From an uncultured bacterium (lineage in GTDB: Bacteria; Elusimicrobiota; Elusimicrobia; Elusimicrobiales; Elusimicrobiaceae), in the NCBI GenBank assembly GCA_949294095.1, contig CASFFZ010000001.1:310001-374000 (forward strand): 64,000 nucleotides of DNA. The letters are read 5' to 3'. A program made the position numbers and the translations under genes. Under the pieces are notes generated by a model, which saw nothing but the letters and a program-made list of their open reading frames with translations, made no database searches and was not told where the DNA came from. This document shows, piece after piece, positions 27,245 to 36,004 of the stretch. The first letter of the stretch is position 1, and every line of letters starts with the position of its first letter.

Positions 27245-28324
27245 CTAAAAGCAAAATTCAAAAGGAAATATCGCGTTCCATTCCGGGCGATATATAAAAA
27301 TAATTGACCTATATAAGACAAAACAGACTACCAAACTGACCATAAGTATCAATCGGATTTGAGGGTGGTAAACGCGTGCAAATAGTGGGATAGAGAGGAA
27401 ATTAAAACAAGAAAAGTATAAAGCCAGCCGGTCTAACCCCATGACCCTAATGGAAACAAACTGTACGCAAACAGCTAATACGTTACACCATAAGAGAAAT
27501 GAAATGCGGATCGGGCTCTGGATAGCCTTTAATTGGGGAGTAAAATATTTGTACGATATTCCACAAAAGACAGATATCACTAGTTGAACCATTGTCTTTA
27601 AGATAGAAGCCGTTTTAGCTTCCTCCAATAATCTGTTGCTGGCGTATCCGCTATAATGCCCAATTTGGTTAACTAGGTGATTTAAAACGGGCCCTATAAA
27701 AAGAAACAAACCAATTGACGCTAAGACTATTGCATAAAAATATTTTGACTTAAAAGGCAACGGATAAATAAAATACAGAGCAATAGTTATAATCGCGGAT
27801 GTATGGAAACAAGCTGCCACACAACAGGCTATTACATATGGCAATAATTGCCTTTTGATAATAAATGGCAAGGAAAGCAATACAATACATATCGCAATCT
27901 CCTGTCTGATCATACTTAAAGTAGTCGGGAATTCTAAGATAACAAACAAGAGCACAGAAAAGAAAAAAGAGATGCTGTACTTATAGAAAGTACGAAGCCA
28001 TGCCCACATAAAAAAACAAGAAGTAGAAATTAAGAGGATTTGCGGGTTACGACTAATGGAGCCAAGAAGTCTATTAAATAATAGATACCCTGTTTCCATA
28101 TGAGATTTCATTAATTCAGGATAATTAATAGATAAGATAAAAGATTGTATATAATTGGGAGTGTCTGTCCCTATATGCCAGGCTCTAAATCCCGCGATGA
28201 AAAACAATTCCGAAAAACACAGAACAAAGAATATTATTTTCCCTAATCTCCTATCCAGGGACAATAAAATTCCCTGAAACAAAATTACAAAAATTAAGAG
28301 ATAGTATTGCCAAATATAGCCCAT
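27245..28324 (-). CDS. EpsG-family polymerase (Wzy-like)
   Basis: The 359-residue protein has about 10 membrane spans. The EpsG-type motif is in FRAWHIGTDTPNYIQSF near residue 45 (G-x-D-x-x-Y), followed by ETGYLLFNRLLG. These proteins polymerise flipped repeat units in the periplasm. It is the only polymerase candidate on the element, which with the Wzx at 21512 gives a complete Wzx/Wzy set. Confidence 0.85.
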   Translation of the reverse strand: MGYIWQYYLLIFVILFQGILLSLDRRLGKIIFFVLCFSELFFIAGFRAWHIGTDTPNYIQSFILSINYPELMKSHMETGYLLFNRLLGSISRNPQILLISTSCFFMWAWLRTFYKYSISFFFSVLLFVILEFPTTLSMIRQEIAICIVLLSLPFIIKRQLLPYVIACCVAACFHTSAIITIALYFIYPLPFKSKYFYAIVLASIGLFLFIGPVLNHLVNQIGHYSGYASNRLLEEAKTASILKTMVQLVISVFCGISYKYFTPQLKAIQSPIRISFLLWCNVLAVCVQFVSIRVMGLDRLALYFSCFNFLSIPLFARVYHPQIRLILMVSLVVCFVLYRSIIFIYRPEWNAIFPFEFCF

Positions 28325-28325
28325 A

Positions 28326-29414
28326 TCAGTTTCCTAATTGAAGATAATAATTTTGAATTTGCGCTGCTACATCTTGCACAGAAAAACCTTTGGCGTTAAT
28401 TGGTAAAGTAGTATCTTTTCTTTCAAAACCGTTTGCAAATGTTAATGCAGCAGCAAGCCACTCATCAGGTTTTTCCAGGGACAGCATTTTATAATTACAA
28501 ATACAGGCCTCCGCAGGCAAAGTATCGGCTAATAAGCATGGGAGACCAGCCGCCTGAGCCTCTATAGCGGCAATACCCAGCCCTTCAAACAAAGAGGGAA
28601 AGATAAACAAATCAAACGCCTGCAACAAGGTAGAAACATCATTTCTGGCTCCTAAAAATAACACTTTATTTGGGAGATTCTTTCTCTTTACGATTGTTTT
28701 TAATTTACTTTCCAAGTATCCGTTTCCTACTAATACAAGCTTAGCAGAAGGAATTTTCACCAGAATTTTTGAGAAAAGATGTAGCAAAAAAACATGATTC
28801 TTCTCTGGGCTAAGATGCCCCACATGGCCTATTACAAATGCGTTATCCAGCCCTAATTCTTTGCGTTTTGCTAATCTAACCTCAGGGCTGTAACTAAATT
28901 TTTCTATTTCTATTCCATTTTTAATAATTTCAAATTTATTTCTGAAAAGAAACTTACCTGCCTTTTCAGAACACGCTAGCCTTTTTGTAATTAAAGGCCA
29001 AACGCTATGCAACATAAGATAATTGCGTATAGCTTTAATTTTTGTATCACTTAACTTAGAAGAATGAGCATGCTGAATAATATTCTTCACTCCGCAACTC
29101 TTAGCCACAGGGAAAATAAGCATTGGCAACTGGAGAATATGAGAATGTATTGCGCAATATCTATTTTCTTTCAAAATCGTGCTCAAACTGGATATAAAAC
29201 GAATCGGATTTTGATAGGATAAATAAAAACATTTTCCTCCGCGTTTTACTATTTCTTGTTCTTGACTAATAGCAGCATCCTGCGCAAAATATAAGTAATC
29301 AAATTGTATTCTTGTAGGATCAATATATTTATGCCAATTTAAAACGACATTAAATACACCGCTCGTTTGATTGATGGAGGGAACAATTTGCAAAACACGA
29401 ATGGGTTTATTCAT
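28326..29414 (-). CDS. Glycosyltransferase family 4
   Basis: The 362-residue GT-B enzyme has an N-terminal RVLQIVPSINQTSGVFNVVLN and a C-terminal nucleotide-sugar site VIGHVGHLSPEKNH and FPSLFEGLGIAAIEAQAAGLP (the ExG...E motif of GT4). It probably adds a sugar to the lipid-linked repeat at the cytoplasmic face. It overlaps the acetyltransferase gene upstream by 4 bases. Confidence 0.92.
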   Translation of the reverse strand: MNKPIRVLQIVPSINQTSGVFNVVLNWHKYIDPTRIQFDYLYFAQDAAISQEQEIVKRGGKCFYLSYQNPIRFISSLSTILKENRYCAIHSHILQLPMLIFPVAKSCGVKNIIQHAHSSKLSDTKIKAIRNYLMLHSVWPLITKRLACSEKAGKFLFRNKFEIIKNGIEIEKFSYSPEVRLAKRKELGLDNAFVIGHVGHLSPEKNHVFLLHLFSKILVKIPSAKLVLVGNGYLESKLKTIVKRKNLPNKVLFLGARNDVSTLLQAFDLFIFPSLFEGLGIAAIEAQAAGLPCLLADTLPAEACICNYKMLSLEKPDEWLAAALTFANGFERKDTTLPINAKGFSVQDVAAQIQNYYLQLGN

Positions 29415-29839
29415 AAATTAGTCGCGTTCTCTATTATATGTGCTGGCACCCCAACCGCTGTGCAATTGTCAGGTACATCTTTTAACACAACTGCGTTGGC
29501 CCCTATTTTGACATTATTCCCTATCTTGATATCCCCAAGAATAACACACCCTGCCCCTAAAATGCAATCGGAACCTATTTGGGGGCCACCGGCATTTCCT
29601 ACGGTTACGTTCTGGTAAATAACGGTTCTTTCTCCAATTACGGTTTTTTGATGTAAAACGATCCCCATCCCGTGTGCAATATGAACTCCCTCTTTGAGAA
29701 TCGTTGTAGGCGGGATTGCACAGGCAAATAAAATTCGTATCAAATAACAAACAATTTTAGCTGATATATACAGCTTATGTTCATAAAGCCATCTCATTAC
29801 ACGATATAACCGCATAACAATTCCCGGATTATTTTTCAC
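29411..29839 (-). CDS. Serine acetyltransferase-like hexapeptide O-acetyltransferase
   Basis: The 142-residue left-handed beta-helix protein has hexapeptide repeats from about residue 50 (GVHIAHGMGIVLHQKTVIGE, ILGAGCVILGDIKIG). It lacks most of the N-terminal domain of true CysE. In this setting it probably acetylates a sugar using acetyl-CoA. It overlaps both neighbours (4 and 11 bases). CysE function is less likely because of the context and short length. Confidence 0.85.
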   Translation of the reverse strand: MKNNPGIVMRLYRVMRWLYEHKLYISAKIVCYLIRILFACAIPPTTILKEGVHIAHGMGIVLHQKTVIGERTVIYQNVTVGNAGGPQIGSDCILGAGCVILGDIKIGNNVKIGANAVVLKDVPDNCTAVGVPAHIIENATNL

Positions 29840-30734
29840 GTTCTCTCTCCTCGGGCAAAATAAGCTGGCGGCCCATTTTATTTATAAATTCATCTGTGAA
29901 ATAAGCGAAAGCTCCCGCTGCCGGAGAAAAAGTCAATTCTCCAAAATATATTTTGCCTTTGACTTCATATAAATCCACCCGCACAAAAGGGAAATCTTGA
30001 GACAAAACACTCGCGATAGACAACATCTGCTGTAAATGTTGGGGTGGCGCAATAAAGTTGGAATTTGGAACTTCTAACCCGCTTGTTTGTAAATACTGAT
30101 TCAAATTTCTCCAGCTCGTATCAAATAGGTTAAATTTGACTGCCATCCGTGCTTTTGAAGCATCTCTTCCGCTGATTACTAATATAAAATCAGGATGTCC
30201 ATTTAAACAATGAAACTTATAATCTATCATCTGATCCGGTTTCCCCAACAAATACTCTGCATAAATGCGGTGGGGAATATCCTGATAATGGGGTTCCACA
30301 GAATAAGTGCCATAGGTAGTATTTAGCCACTTTTGCAAAGTGCGTTTACAAGCGGAAATATCCAGTTTAGATTTGTCCGACACAAAATAATTCATCTTAC
30401 ATCCATGTGTGGCTTTTAAGATAAAACCGTTTGGCAACGCATCAAAATCAATCTCGTCTACATTGGACCAGGGCCCGCCTGCTGCCGGGATTAAAATAGC
30501 GGCTAGTCCTTTTTGGGCTAAATATTCCCGTACAGCCCATTTATCCGCACAGGCAGACATCAAAGGCGTACTATGGTGCAAAAACAGATAAGATACTTTA
30601 TCGGCCAAGGTTTGCGGATTTTTTAAATTTAATTTTCGCCGAAAACGCAAATATGAATCAAATTGTTTGGCAAAGTCTACTCCAAACAAAAAGATCAGTA
30701 AATGAAGCCACAAACCATATATTTTTTTAAGCAT
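29829..30734 (-). CDS. TupA-like ATP-grasp protein
   Basis: The 301-residue protein starts MLKKIYGLWLHLLIFLFG. The ATG at 30734 has AGAGGAAAA in front; an in-frame extension to 30908 runs into the upstream gene. It contains DKWAVREYLAQKG, GFILKATHGCKMNYF and VRVDLYEVKGKIYFGELTFSPAAG, which match the ATP-grasp domain of TupA/WbcM-type proteins in teichuronic and capsule loci. It would join an amino acid or amine to a uronic acid carboxyl, which suits the presence of ugd. Confidence 0.85.
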   Translation of the reverse strand: MLKKIYGLWLHLLIFLFGVDFAKQFDSYLRFRRKLNLKNPQTLADKVSYLFLHHSTPLMSACADKWAVREYLAQKGLAAILIPAAGGPWSNVDEIDFDALPNGFILKATHGCKMNYFVSDKSKLDISACKRTLQKWLNTTYGTYSVEPHYQDIPHRIYAEYLLGKPDQMIDYKFHCLNGHPDFILVISGRDASKARMAVKFNLFDTSWRNLNQYLQTSGLEVPNSNFIAPPQHLQQMLSIASVLSQDFPFVRVDLYEVKGKIYFGELTFSPAAGAFAYFTDEFINKMGRQLILPEEREREK

Positions 30735-30745
30735 TTTTCCTCTAT

Positions 30746-31564
30746 TTATTCGTAATAAAATACAGAATTTTTTAAATCCCGCTGGTGCAACTCTGTCATA
30801 TGCACTTTGGTAAGGCCAAGTTGTGTGCCTTTGACCCAGGCCCAGCACAAGATATACCACGCGCTTTTGAGCAGGCTTAACTTCTCTATATGGCGGTATA
30901 AATGCCAATGGTAAGGGAACAGTTTGAGCTTATTACGGCTGACCGATTGGGAGCGTACTCTATACTTAGCCAATACGGTCGACATACCGTAACAAGCGTC
31001 CGTTTTATGAAGGATTTGAAGCCACAGGGCATAATCATTGCGTTTCTGAATATCCGGCACTTGTTGCTCCCCAATGATTCTCCGGTCATACATAACGGTT
31101 AAATTTCCCACGGGACAGGAAAGTCGCAGCATTTTGTCATATGTCGTTTTGGCGGGCGGAATAAAAGCAATGCCTGTAGAAATACCGTCTTCATTTATTA
31201 ATTCATAACCCGAAGCGGAAAATGCCACACCCTCCCTTTGCATAAAATCTATCTGCAGAGATAATTTGTTTGGGACCCACAGATCATCGCTGTCTAAAAA
31301 TGCGACATACTCCCCTTTCGCTTGTTTTAAAGCGGCCGAACGAGCCGCCGCAGGTCCGCGATTTTTTTCAAAGCGGATATAGTGGATGTTTGGATAATTG
31401 TCCAAATACGAAGCCAAAACGGTTTGAGTATTATCGGTGCTGCAGTCGTCTGCAATCAGCAGTTCCCAATTTTCGTAAGTCTGCGATAAAACAGACTTAA
31501 GCGAATCTTCAATAAAAGCACCGCAATTATACGTAGGCATTATGATACTCACCAATTCACCCAT
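30746..31564 (-). CDS. Glycosyltransferase family 2
   Basis: The 272-residue GT-A protein has VSIIMPTYNCGAFIEDSLKS, the nucleotide-binding LLIADDCSTDNT near residue 38 and the DxD region FLDSDDLWVPNKL near residue 90. All key aspartates are present, so it should be active. It has the usual length for a short GT2. It is the second gene of the operon. Confidence 0.93.
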   Translation of the reverse strand: MGELVSIIMPTYNCGAFIEDSLKSVLSQTYENWELLIADDCSTDNTQTVLASYLDNYPNIHYIRFEKNRGPAAARSAALKQAKGEYVAFLDSDDLWVPNKLSLQIDFMQREGVAFSASGYELINEDGISTGIAFIPPAKTTYDKMLRLSCPVGNLTVMYDRRIIGEQQVPDIQKRNDYALWLQILHKTDACYGMSTVLAKYRVRSQSVSRNKLKLFPYHWHLYRHIEKLSLLKSAWYILCWAWVKGTQLGLTKVHMTELHQRDLKNSVFYYE

Positions 31565-31574
31565 GGACCTCTCC

Positions 31575-32399
31575 TCAATTAAAAATCCAAGTTTCCGTGT
31601 GGAATATCTTCCGCAACCAGTCCGGAATAAGCAAGTATTTGATAAAACAGCTCATCACTTTGCCGTAATAGGAAAACACGCTAATTAATTTATATTCACG
31701 CATTACGTCATGCAGTTTTTTATTCGCCTGGAAGAACAGCCACGCACTGCAAACCCATCGCATAGCTGGATCTTTGGGCATAGCAACCAATATGTCCGGT
31801 AAATTGGCAGTTTTATATCCTTTGCCAATTACGCGCACCCATAAATAATAATCTTCCAACAAAAAAGGAAAAGGCTGATAATTCCCGGCTTCCAAGACCG
31901 CTTGTTTCTTAAACATTACCGTACCGTGTTGAAAAGGGCATTGTTGTTTTAAGAATTTTTTTATTTTTCTATGCGCAAGAGGAACGATATGGTCCCCTAC
32001 AGGAACCAAAGATTTTTCGTCTATTTCTTGGAAACAAGTCCCTAATACAGCGATGTCGGGATGCCCCTTAAAATAAGCTAGCTGCTTTTCGAAACGATGA
32101 GAAGACGAGATGGAATTCCCATCTTGCAGAGCGACCAATTCGCAAGAACTTTTGGAAAGAGCTGTTTGCAAAGCGAAAGCACGCCCATAATCTACAGGAT
32201 AAGACAAAACGCGTAAATCCGTATTTGTTTTTGCTTTGTCTAAAATTAGCTGTATTTGGGGACTCTTCACGCCGCAGACGACAGCTATTATTTCTGATGG
32301 GCGAACCGTATTGGCGAGAACGCTATCTAACGCGCGGTTCAACCATTCGAAAGAGCTTTTGTCATTTATATAAATTAAAACAGAGAATTTTTGTTCCAT
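31575..32399 (-). CDS. GT2-like protein with degenerate catalytic motifs (operon leader gene)
   Basis: The 274-residue protein aligns along its length with the GT2 at 60428-61267 (shared RFEKQLA, DYYLW, GNYQPF). The nucleotide-binding Asp of its paralogue (VVQDGPV) is Cys here (AVVCGVK), and the DAD metal motif is DGN. The late ED of LLEDYYLWVR is kept. It may be a weak or inactive transferase, or use a different donor. It is the first gene downstream of the structured leader, and its paralogue likewise heads the other operon. Confidence 0.8.
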   Translation of the reverse strand: MEQKFSVLIYINDKSSFEWLNRALDSVLANTVRPSEIIAVVCGVKSPQIQLILDKAKTNTDLRVLSYPVDYGRAFALQTALSKSSCELVALQDGNSISSSHRFEKQLAYFKGHPDIAVLGTCFQEIDEKSLVPVGDHIVPLAHRKIKKFLKQQCPFQHGTVMFKKQAVLEAGNYQPFPFLLEDYYLWVRVIGKGYKTANLPDILVAMPKDPAMRWVCSAWLFFQANKKLHDVMREYKLISVFSYYGKVMSCFIKYLLIPDWLRKIFHTETWIFN

Positions 32400-32430
32400 A
32401 AACAGTCCTCAAAAATCCGTTTATGGAGAC

Positions 32431-32483
32431 AAAAAACGACTGCCGCCGGTTACTCCACTCACAGGTATAACCAACAGCAGTCG
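32431..32483 (-). terminator. Attenuator terminator in the leader of the element's polysaccharide operon
   Basis: On the minus strand CGACTGCTGTTGGTTA pairs over 16 bp (three G-T wobbles) with TAACCGGCGGCAGTCG, with a 15-base loop, followed directly by six T. It ends only 31 bases before the first start codon, too close for another promoter. Transcription must read through it to express the operon. Confidence 0.75.
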
Positions 32484-32673
32484 TAGCCGCAAAAATTCTT
32501 GGGATAGAACTCTTTCTAAACAAGAATATGCCAGCATTTGGCAGAAGATATTGGGCTTATGACTTCCCAATATTCTTCTACCTAAATGACCGCTTTTGGA
32601 TGTGAGTGGACATTGAGTTTCCTCAATAACCATCCTATTTATGCATAGGATTCCAAAAACGAATTAAATTATA
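32484..32673 (-). promoter_or_regulatory. Candidate promoter and structured RNA leader of the operon
   Basis: A TATAAT box lies at 32673-32668 (minus), with no convincing -35. Downstream hairpins are ATCCTAT/ATAGGAT (32632-32651), ATTGAG-GAAA-CTCAAT with a GNRA loop (32612-32627) and ATATTGGG/CCCAATAT extended by AGAAG/CTTCT (32543-32579). The segment 32601-32610 is perfectly complementary over 10 bases to the attenuator loop (32454-32463). A 70-codon ORF crosses the leader but has no ribosome binding site. Confidence 0.6.
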
Positions 32674-33185
32674 ATTGCAAATTGCCTTTGATTTGAGGCG
32701 TGCTTCCCTGGCTCCTTTTTAATCAATTTTTTATATTTTATCAAAAAAATAAGATTATCTACAAATTTATAACATTCTGTAACTATGATGTACTTTAAGA
32801 TACAAATATTGGATATATTCACTTAAATCTAGGCTCCTTTTGATAGCGCTATATACATCATTACAACATTTGCCAAAGGATGAGAAAATATATCCCAAAG
32901 AGAATCAATTCCCAAGTCAACGACATAAACTGCCAGCAGGTCGCACCAGCCTATACTATAAATATGTCAAAGAGGATAGATTAGGTGTGCTCATATTGCA
33001 CAAACGGACAAACTGGACCTCTATCTCAAAGAACCAGTCATATTTCTAGGATAAGTAGTAATAATGTGTTCATAGGAGGATGAGTTGCCATTATTGCTTT
33101 TTGAAATTAGGATTTAAATTACCACCCCAATCGAGGAAGCCATCTAACAAAATATGTAGCTAAGGCAGTTACTAATTTTCCTTTT

Positions 33186-33329
33186 GTCCGCCATTTTTCG
33201 CTTGCCAAAAATAAGGACGGCGGACGGAGACCACCAAGAGCGGAAGATAACATCACAAAAATAAATTTTGGACTTTTCAAATAAAAGTCCGGTCAAAAAT
33301 TTTTCTGAAAATTTTTAGAGGCCGTCCTT
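33186..33329. repeat. Cluster of inverted repeats (candidate origin hairpins)
   Basis: GTCCGCC pairs with GGCGGAC across about 26 bases, with inner ATTTTT/AAAAAT. GGACTTTT-CAAAT-AAAAGTCC (33270-33290) is a perfect 8-bp hairpin. AAGGACGGC (33213-33221) is complementary to GCCGTCCTT (33321-33329), enclosing the others. Confidence 0.6.
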
Positions 33330-33675
33330 CCTCATACAATTATATTGTTCCTTACATCACGCAATTAGCAGGCCGATAGAATCAACAATTACAAGTCTTA
33401 TCCCATATAATTTCCTACATTAAAAAGCTACCAAACACCCAAATTTATATAAGAATACACTCGGGGATTTTGTCACCCTTTTCAGTGCACGAGACTGCCC
33501 CCAAACTAGGCCTTTAGGGGTAGTTTTGATTAGGGCTTTTGTCCCTATCATCTGTAAATTATATTTCTCATAATAAGATGCTGGAAATAAGAAGGCTTGT
33601 GCACTCTTGTGCAAAGCGCGGGTAGCACTCTCCTAGGCTGTTTACCTAATGCAATATTTCTAAGCAAAAGTTAAA

Positions 33676-33921
33676 AATGGTATACACTTACCCATTATAT
33701 AGAAGGGAGGAAGATTTTTGCCTAAAATGCCCCAGATATATAGGTTGAAAGCGCCATACCGTAAATAGGAATTGTAAATGGTATACACTTATACATTAAG
33801 TAACAAGGGAGGATAAGAAATTATAACGGGATTTATAGGTTCTAATGACAATTTATAAAGCCACCCAGAAAGCCCATAACTTTTATTAAGAGAGATTAAA
33901 GAAGGTATACACTTATACATT
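33676..33921 (+). repeat. Three direct repeats upstream of the replication gene (candidate iterons)
   Basis: Core GGTATACACTTA followed by TACATT or CCCATT, at 33679, 33780 and 33904 (spacings 101 and 124). The first two are each followed by GGGAGGA. They lie within 310 bases upstream of the Rep start, as iterons or Rep-binding sites do. An alternative is repeated 5' ends of a small ORF. Confidence 0.5.
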
Positions 33922-33986
33922 TGTTGAACCTGAAAGAGTTCCCAGATTGAAAAATCTTGGATTTGAACTGAGGAGATTCGACAAAT

Positions 33987-35063
33987 ATGATTGATCGAAT
34001 AAAAGGTGGTATTGAACCAGAAAATGTAAAAGAATTGTGGCCGGGGGCGATAGAGTCATTGAAAGCCCAGCGAATTAAAAATTCCCACAATAAACCCATA
34101 GTGTCTTATCACAGCAAAAAACAACAGGTTGTATTTGATGTAGCCGCACCAAGGTGTTTGTTTGGCAATAACCTGGCGGAAGCCACGGATGCGGACTTGG
34201 ATGAGTTAGTGACAGCTATTCAATGCGAATTTACCAGAAGCGGCGTAGATGTGCCCAAAGAAGCAATATATAACGCACAGATTTATTACCTGGAGTATGG
34301 AAAGAACATTATTTTGCCTATAACTACTTCCATGCCCGCCTTGTTCAAGCGGTTTGGGAAGGGATTCACCAAAGGGTATAATGCGCTCGAATTTCATCAC
34401 TATAGAAAAGACAGAAGAGACGGGTATAAAGTGGGTATAAGCCTAGACAACAGAGACATCGCTTTTTATGACAAAACAACCAAGGAAATAGTGGGAAAGA
34501 GCCTATATAACAAGGAAAACAAAGAAATCTATTGCAAGTTGCTAGAGCAAGGGAAGCAAGTGCTTAGGTATGAAGTCACTTTTTATAGTAGCCCTTCCGT
34601 AAAGGCAAATTTATCCAAGTTTAAGCAATGTAGAGGGAAATTTACATTACGGGAAGTGTGGGATAGTAAATTAGCCAGGGAGTTACTGGTAAGCTTCTCT
34701 AATGAGGTGCTAAACAATTTACCCCCTGCTGGGTGTTCCAAAGAAGCAGAACTAAGGCAGATAAAAGAAGCCATAAGGGGCGGATTCTCCACTAGCGATA
34801 TTCTCATATACAAAGGATTGGAAAATCTAGAAAAAAAGTTGGGAGCCAATACCGTTAAGGAAATGTTTAATCCTATTGAAGAGAGATACTCTGGAGGGAA
34901 AAAGCAATATATGCAGTACAGCGCCGCAAAGAAGAAACAAGAGAAGTTAGCCGAATATTTTAAGACTAAGCGGGACCAGACAATTAGAAAAATCAAACGG
35001 ACGATCAATGATTTTAAGCCTATTCGGGTGGATATGAGGACCAAAGAAATAATTGACTACTAA
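33987..35063 (+). CDS. Phage/plasmid replication protein, X/RstA-like
   Basis: The 358-residue protein resembles the replication proteins of filamentous phages and related rolling-circle elements. IYNAQIYYLEYGKNI, GYNALEFHHYRKD, DIAFYDKTTKEI and LRYEVTFYSSPSVKANLSKF follow their order: polypeptide with catalytic-tyrosine region, then a C-terminal helical part. I cannot pin down the nicking Tyr with certainty. AGGAG lies 11 bases upstream of the ATG. The lysine-rich C-terminus may bind DNA. It suggests the excised circle replicates. Confidence 0.65.
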   Translation: MIDRIKGGIEPENVKELWPGAIESLKAQRIKNSHNKPIVSYHSKKQQVVFDVAAPRCLFGNNLAEATDADLDELVTAIQCEFTRSGVDVPKEAIYNAQIYYLEYGKNIILPITTSMPALFKRFGKGFTKGYNALEFHHYRKDRRDGYKVGISLDNRDIAFYDKTTKEIVGKSLYNKENKEIYCKLLEQGKQVLRYEVTFYSSPSVKANLSKFKQCRGKFTLREVWDSKLARELLVSFSNEVLNNLPPAGCSKEAELRQIKEAIRGGFSTSDILIYKGLENLEKKLGANTVKEMFNPIEERYSGGKKQYMQYSAAKKKQEKLAEYFKTKRDQTIRKIKRTINDFKPIRVDMRTKEIIDY

Positions 35064-35086
35064 CAGGGGAATACAAAGGAGCAAAA

Positions 35087-35305
35087 ATGGATAACTTAAT
35101 TAAACAGATGGAAGACTACAGACTTAAAAACAGACTTACACAGGCGGAACTGGCCCAATTATTGGGGGTTTCTTATGTATCAATCAACAAATGGCTTAAC
35201 GGGCATACGCGCCCCCAAAAGCTGCAAATTTATCAGATTGAGCAATTGGTAAGCACAGCGGGCAGTAATGAGGAAGAGGGGTGTATATTATGTAAGAATA
35301 AGTAA
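35087..35305 (+). CDS. XRE-family helix-turn-helix regulator
   Basis: The 72-residue protein contains a complete HTH_3 domain (RLKNRLTQAELAQLLGVSYVS, then INKWLNGHTRP). It starts 24 bases after the Rep stop behind an AAAGGAG site, so it is in the same operon. It probably controls element replication or excision. The tail ends CILCKNK. It resembles small phage/plasmid copy-control regulators. Confidence 0.85.
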   Translation: MDNLIKQMEDYRLKNRLTQAELAQLLGVSYVSINKWLNGHTRPQKLQIYQIEQLVSTAGSNEEEGCILCKNK

Positions 35306-35520
35306 GGTTAATAGATATAGATAAATAATAGACATAAGTAAAGAAGATATAGGTGTATAGTGCCAAGGGTACAAAGTAGACTTGGCAAGATTACAGGGTA
35401 ATCTTTAAATAGGATTTAGAAAGATATAAGAATGCAATTTAGAGATGTAGGGAAGGAATTAATCTTATGATTAGTATATCCTTCCAGGGTTAAAAGCAAT
35501 AGTAAATAAGGAAAAAAATT

Positions 35521-35727
35521 ATGGAATATGATGCAAAAACTTTAATGGATGTAAATGAAGTAGCCGCGTATTTACATCTTTCCCCTTCAACCGTTTATTC
35601 TAAAAGAGCGCGTGGGGAATTTCCAAAAGGCAGTATCGTGAAATTATTTGGGAAATTACTTTTTAAGCGGGAAAAGATAGAGCAACTGGTGGAAGATTCT
35701 ATAGAACCTTCCTTTGGGCTCTATTAA
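35521..35727 (+). CDS. Excisionase-like HTH protein (MerR/AlpA type)
   Basis: The 68-residue protein has LMDVNEVAAYLHLSPSTVYSKRARGEFPKGSIVKLFGKLLFKREKIEQLVE, the helix-turn-helix plus wing of the HTH_17/excisionase family. Its position two genes before the integrase suggests it is the recombination directionality factor. The preceding 215 bases (35306-35520) are AT-rich with no other gene seen. Confidence 0.8.
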   Translation: MEYDAKTLMDVNEVAAYLHLSPSTVYSKRARGEFPKGSIVKLFGKLLFKREKIEQLVEDSIEPSFGLY

Positions 35728-35738
35728 AATAATCTCGG

Positions 35739-35903
35739 TTATTTGGTTTGTTCTGCTTCAAAAAATCTTTTAAGAGCTAACCGAATAACCGAAGACAAAT
35801 TACGGTCTTCCCGCTGGGCATACTCTTGCGCCTGGGCTAAAAGTTCGGCAGGAAGCGTAAAACTTACCGTTTTTGTTTTTTGCTTGTTATCTTGTTCAGA
35901 CAT
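35739..35903 (-). CDS. Ribbon-helix-helix DNA-binding protein
   Basis: The 54-residue form starts MSEQDNKQKTKTVSFTLPAEL; a 60-residue form from 35921 is also possible, and neither has a clear ribosome binding site. The KTVSFTLPAELLAQAQEYAQ, then NLSSVIRLALKRFFE arrangement is that of CopG/Arc-type repressors. It lies opposite to the integrase with a palindromic AT-rich region between, so it may repress int. No toxin partner is adjacent. Confidence 0.75.
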   Translation of the reverse strand: MSEQDNKQKTKTVSFTLPAELLAQAQEYAQREDRNLSSVIRLALKRFFEAEQTK

Positions 35904-35946
35904 ATATAGATAATAGCACATTTGATTAGATATGAAAACATAATAC

Positions 35947-36000
35947 TTGACAATATAAAATAATATTATATAGTATTATAATATAATATTGGAGAATATT
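35947..36000 (+). promoter_or_regulatory. Integrase promoter with AT-rich inverted repeat
   Basis: TTGACA (35947-35952), an 18-base spacer and TAGTAT (35971-35976). An inverted repeat of ATATTATAT and ATATAATAT covers the -10 area, a plausible operator for the RHH protein. GGAG at 35991 is the integrase ribosome binding site. Confidence 0.5.
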
Positions 36001-36004
36001 TGAT

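Larger units (their letters stand above)
32674..33986. other. Long AT-rich non-coding region with candidate replication origin
   Basis: No convincing gene is present; short ORFs lack ribosome binding sites and family features. The region holds nested inverted repeats around 33186-33330 and three copies of a GGTATACACTTA repeat just before the replication-protein gene. It separates the plus-strand mobility genes from the minus-strand polysaccharide operon. Confidence 0.6.

Noticed and set aside
32421..32633. 70-codon ORF in the operon leader (possible leader peptide with Leu run)
   Set aside because: No ribosome binding site, and its codons simply follow the RNA hairpins and terminator. A Leu-rich attenuation peptide makes little sense for a polysaccharide operon.
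32840..33049. 69-codon plus-strand ORF in the non-coding region
   Set aside because: No ribosome binding site, no homologous motif visible, and it lies in an AT-rich stretch where chance ORFs are expected.
33676..33921. CRISPR array
   Set aside because: Only three short repeats with unequal, long spacings (101 and 124 bases) and no cas genes; better explained as Rep-binding repeats. No other array-like pattern was seen in the window.
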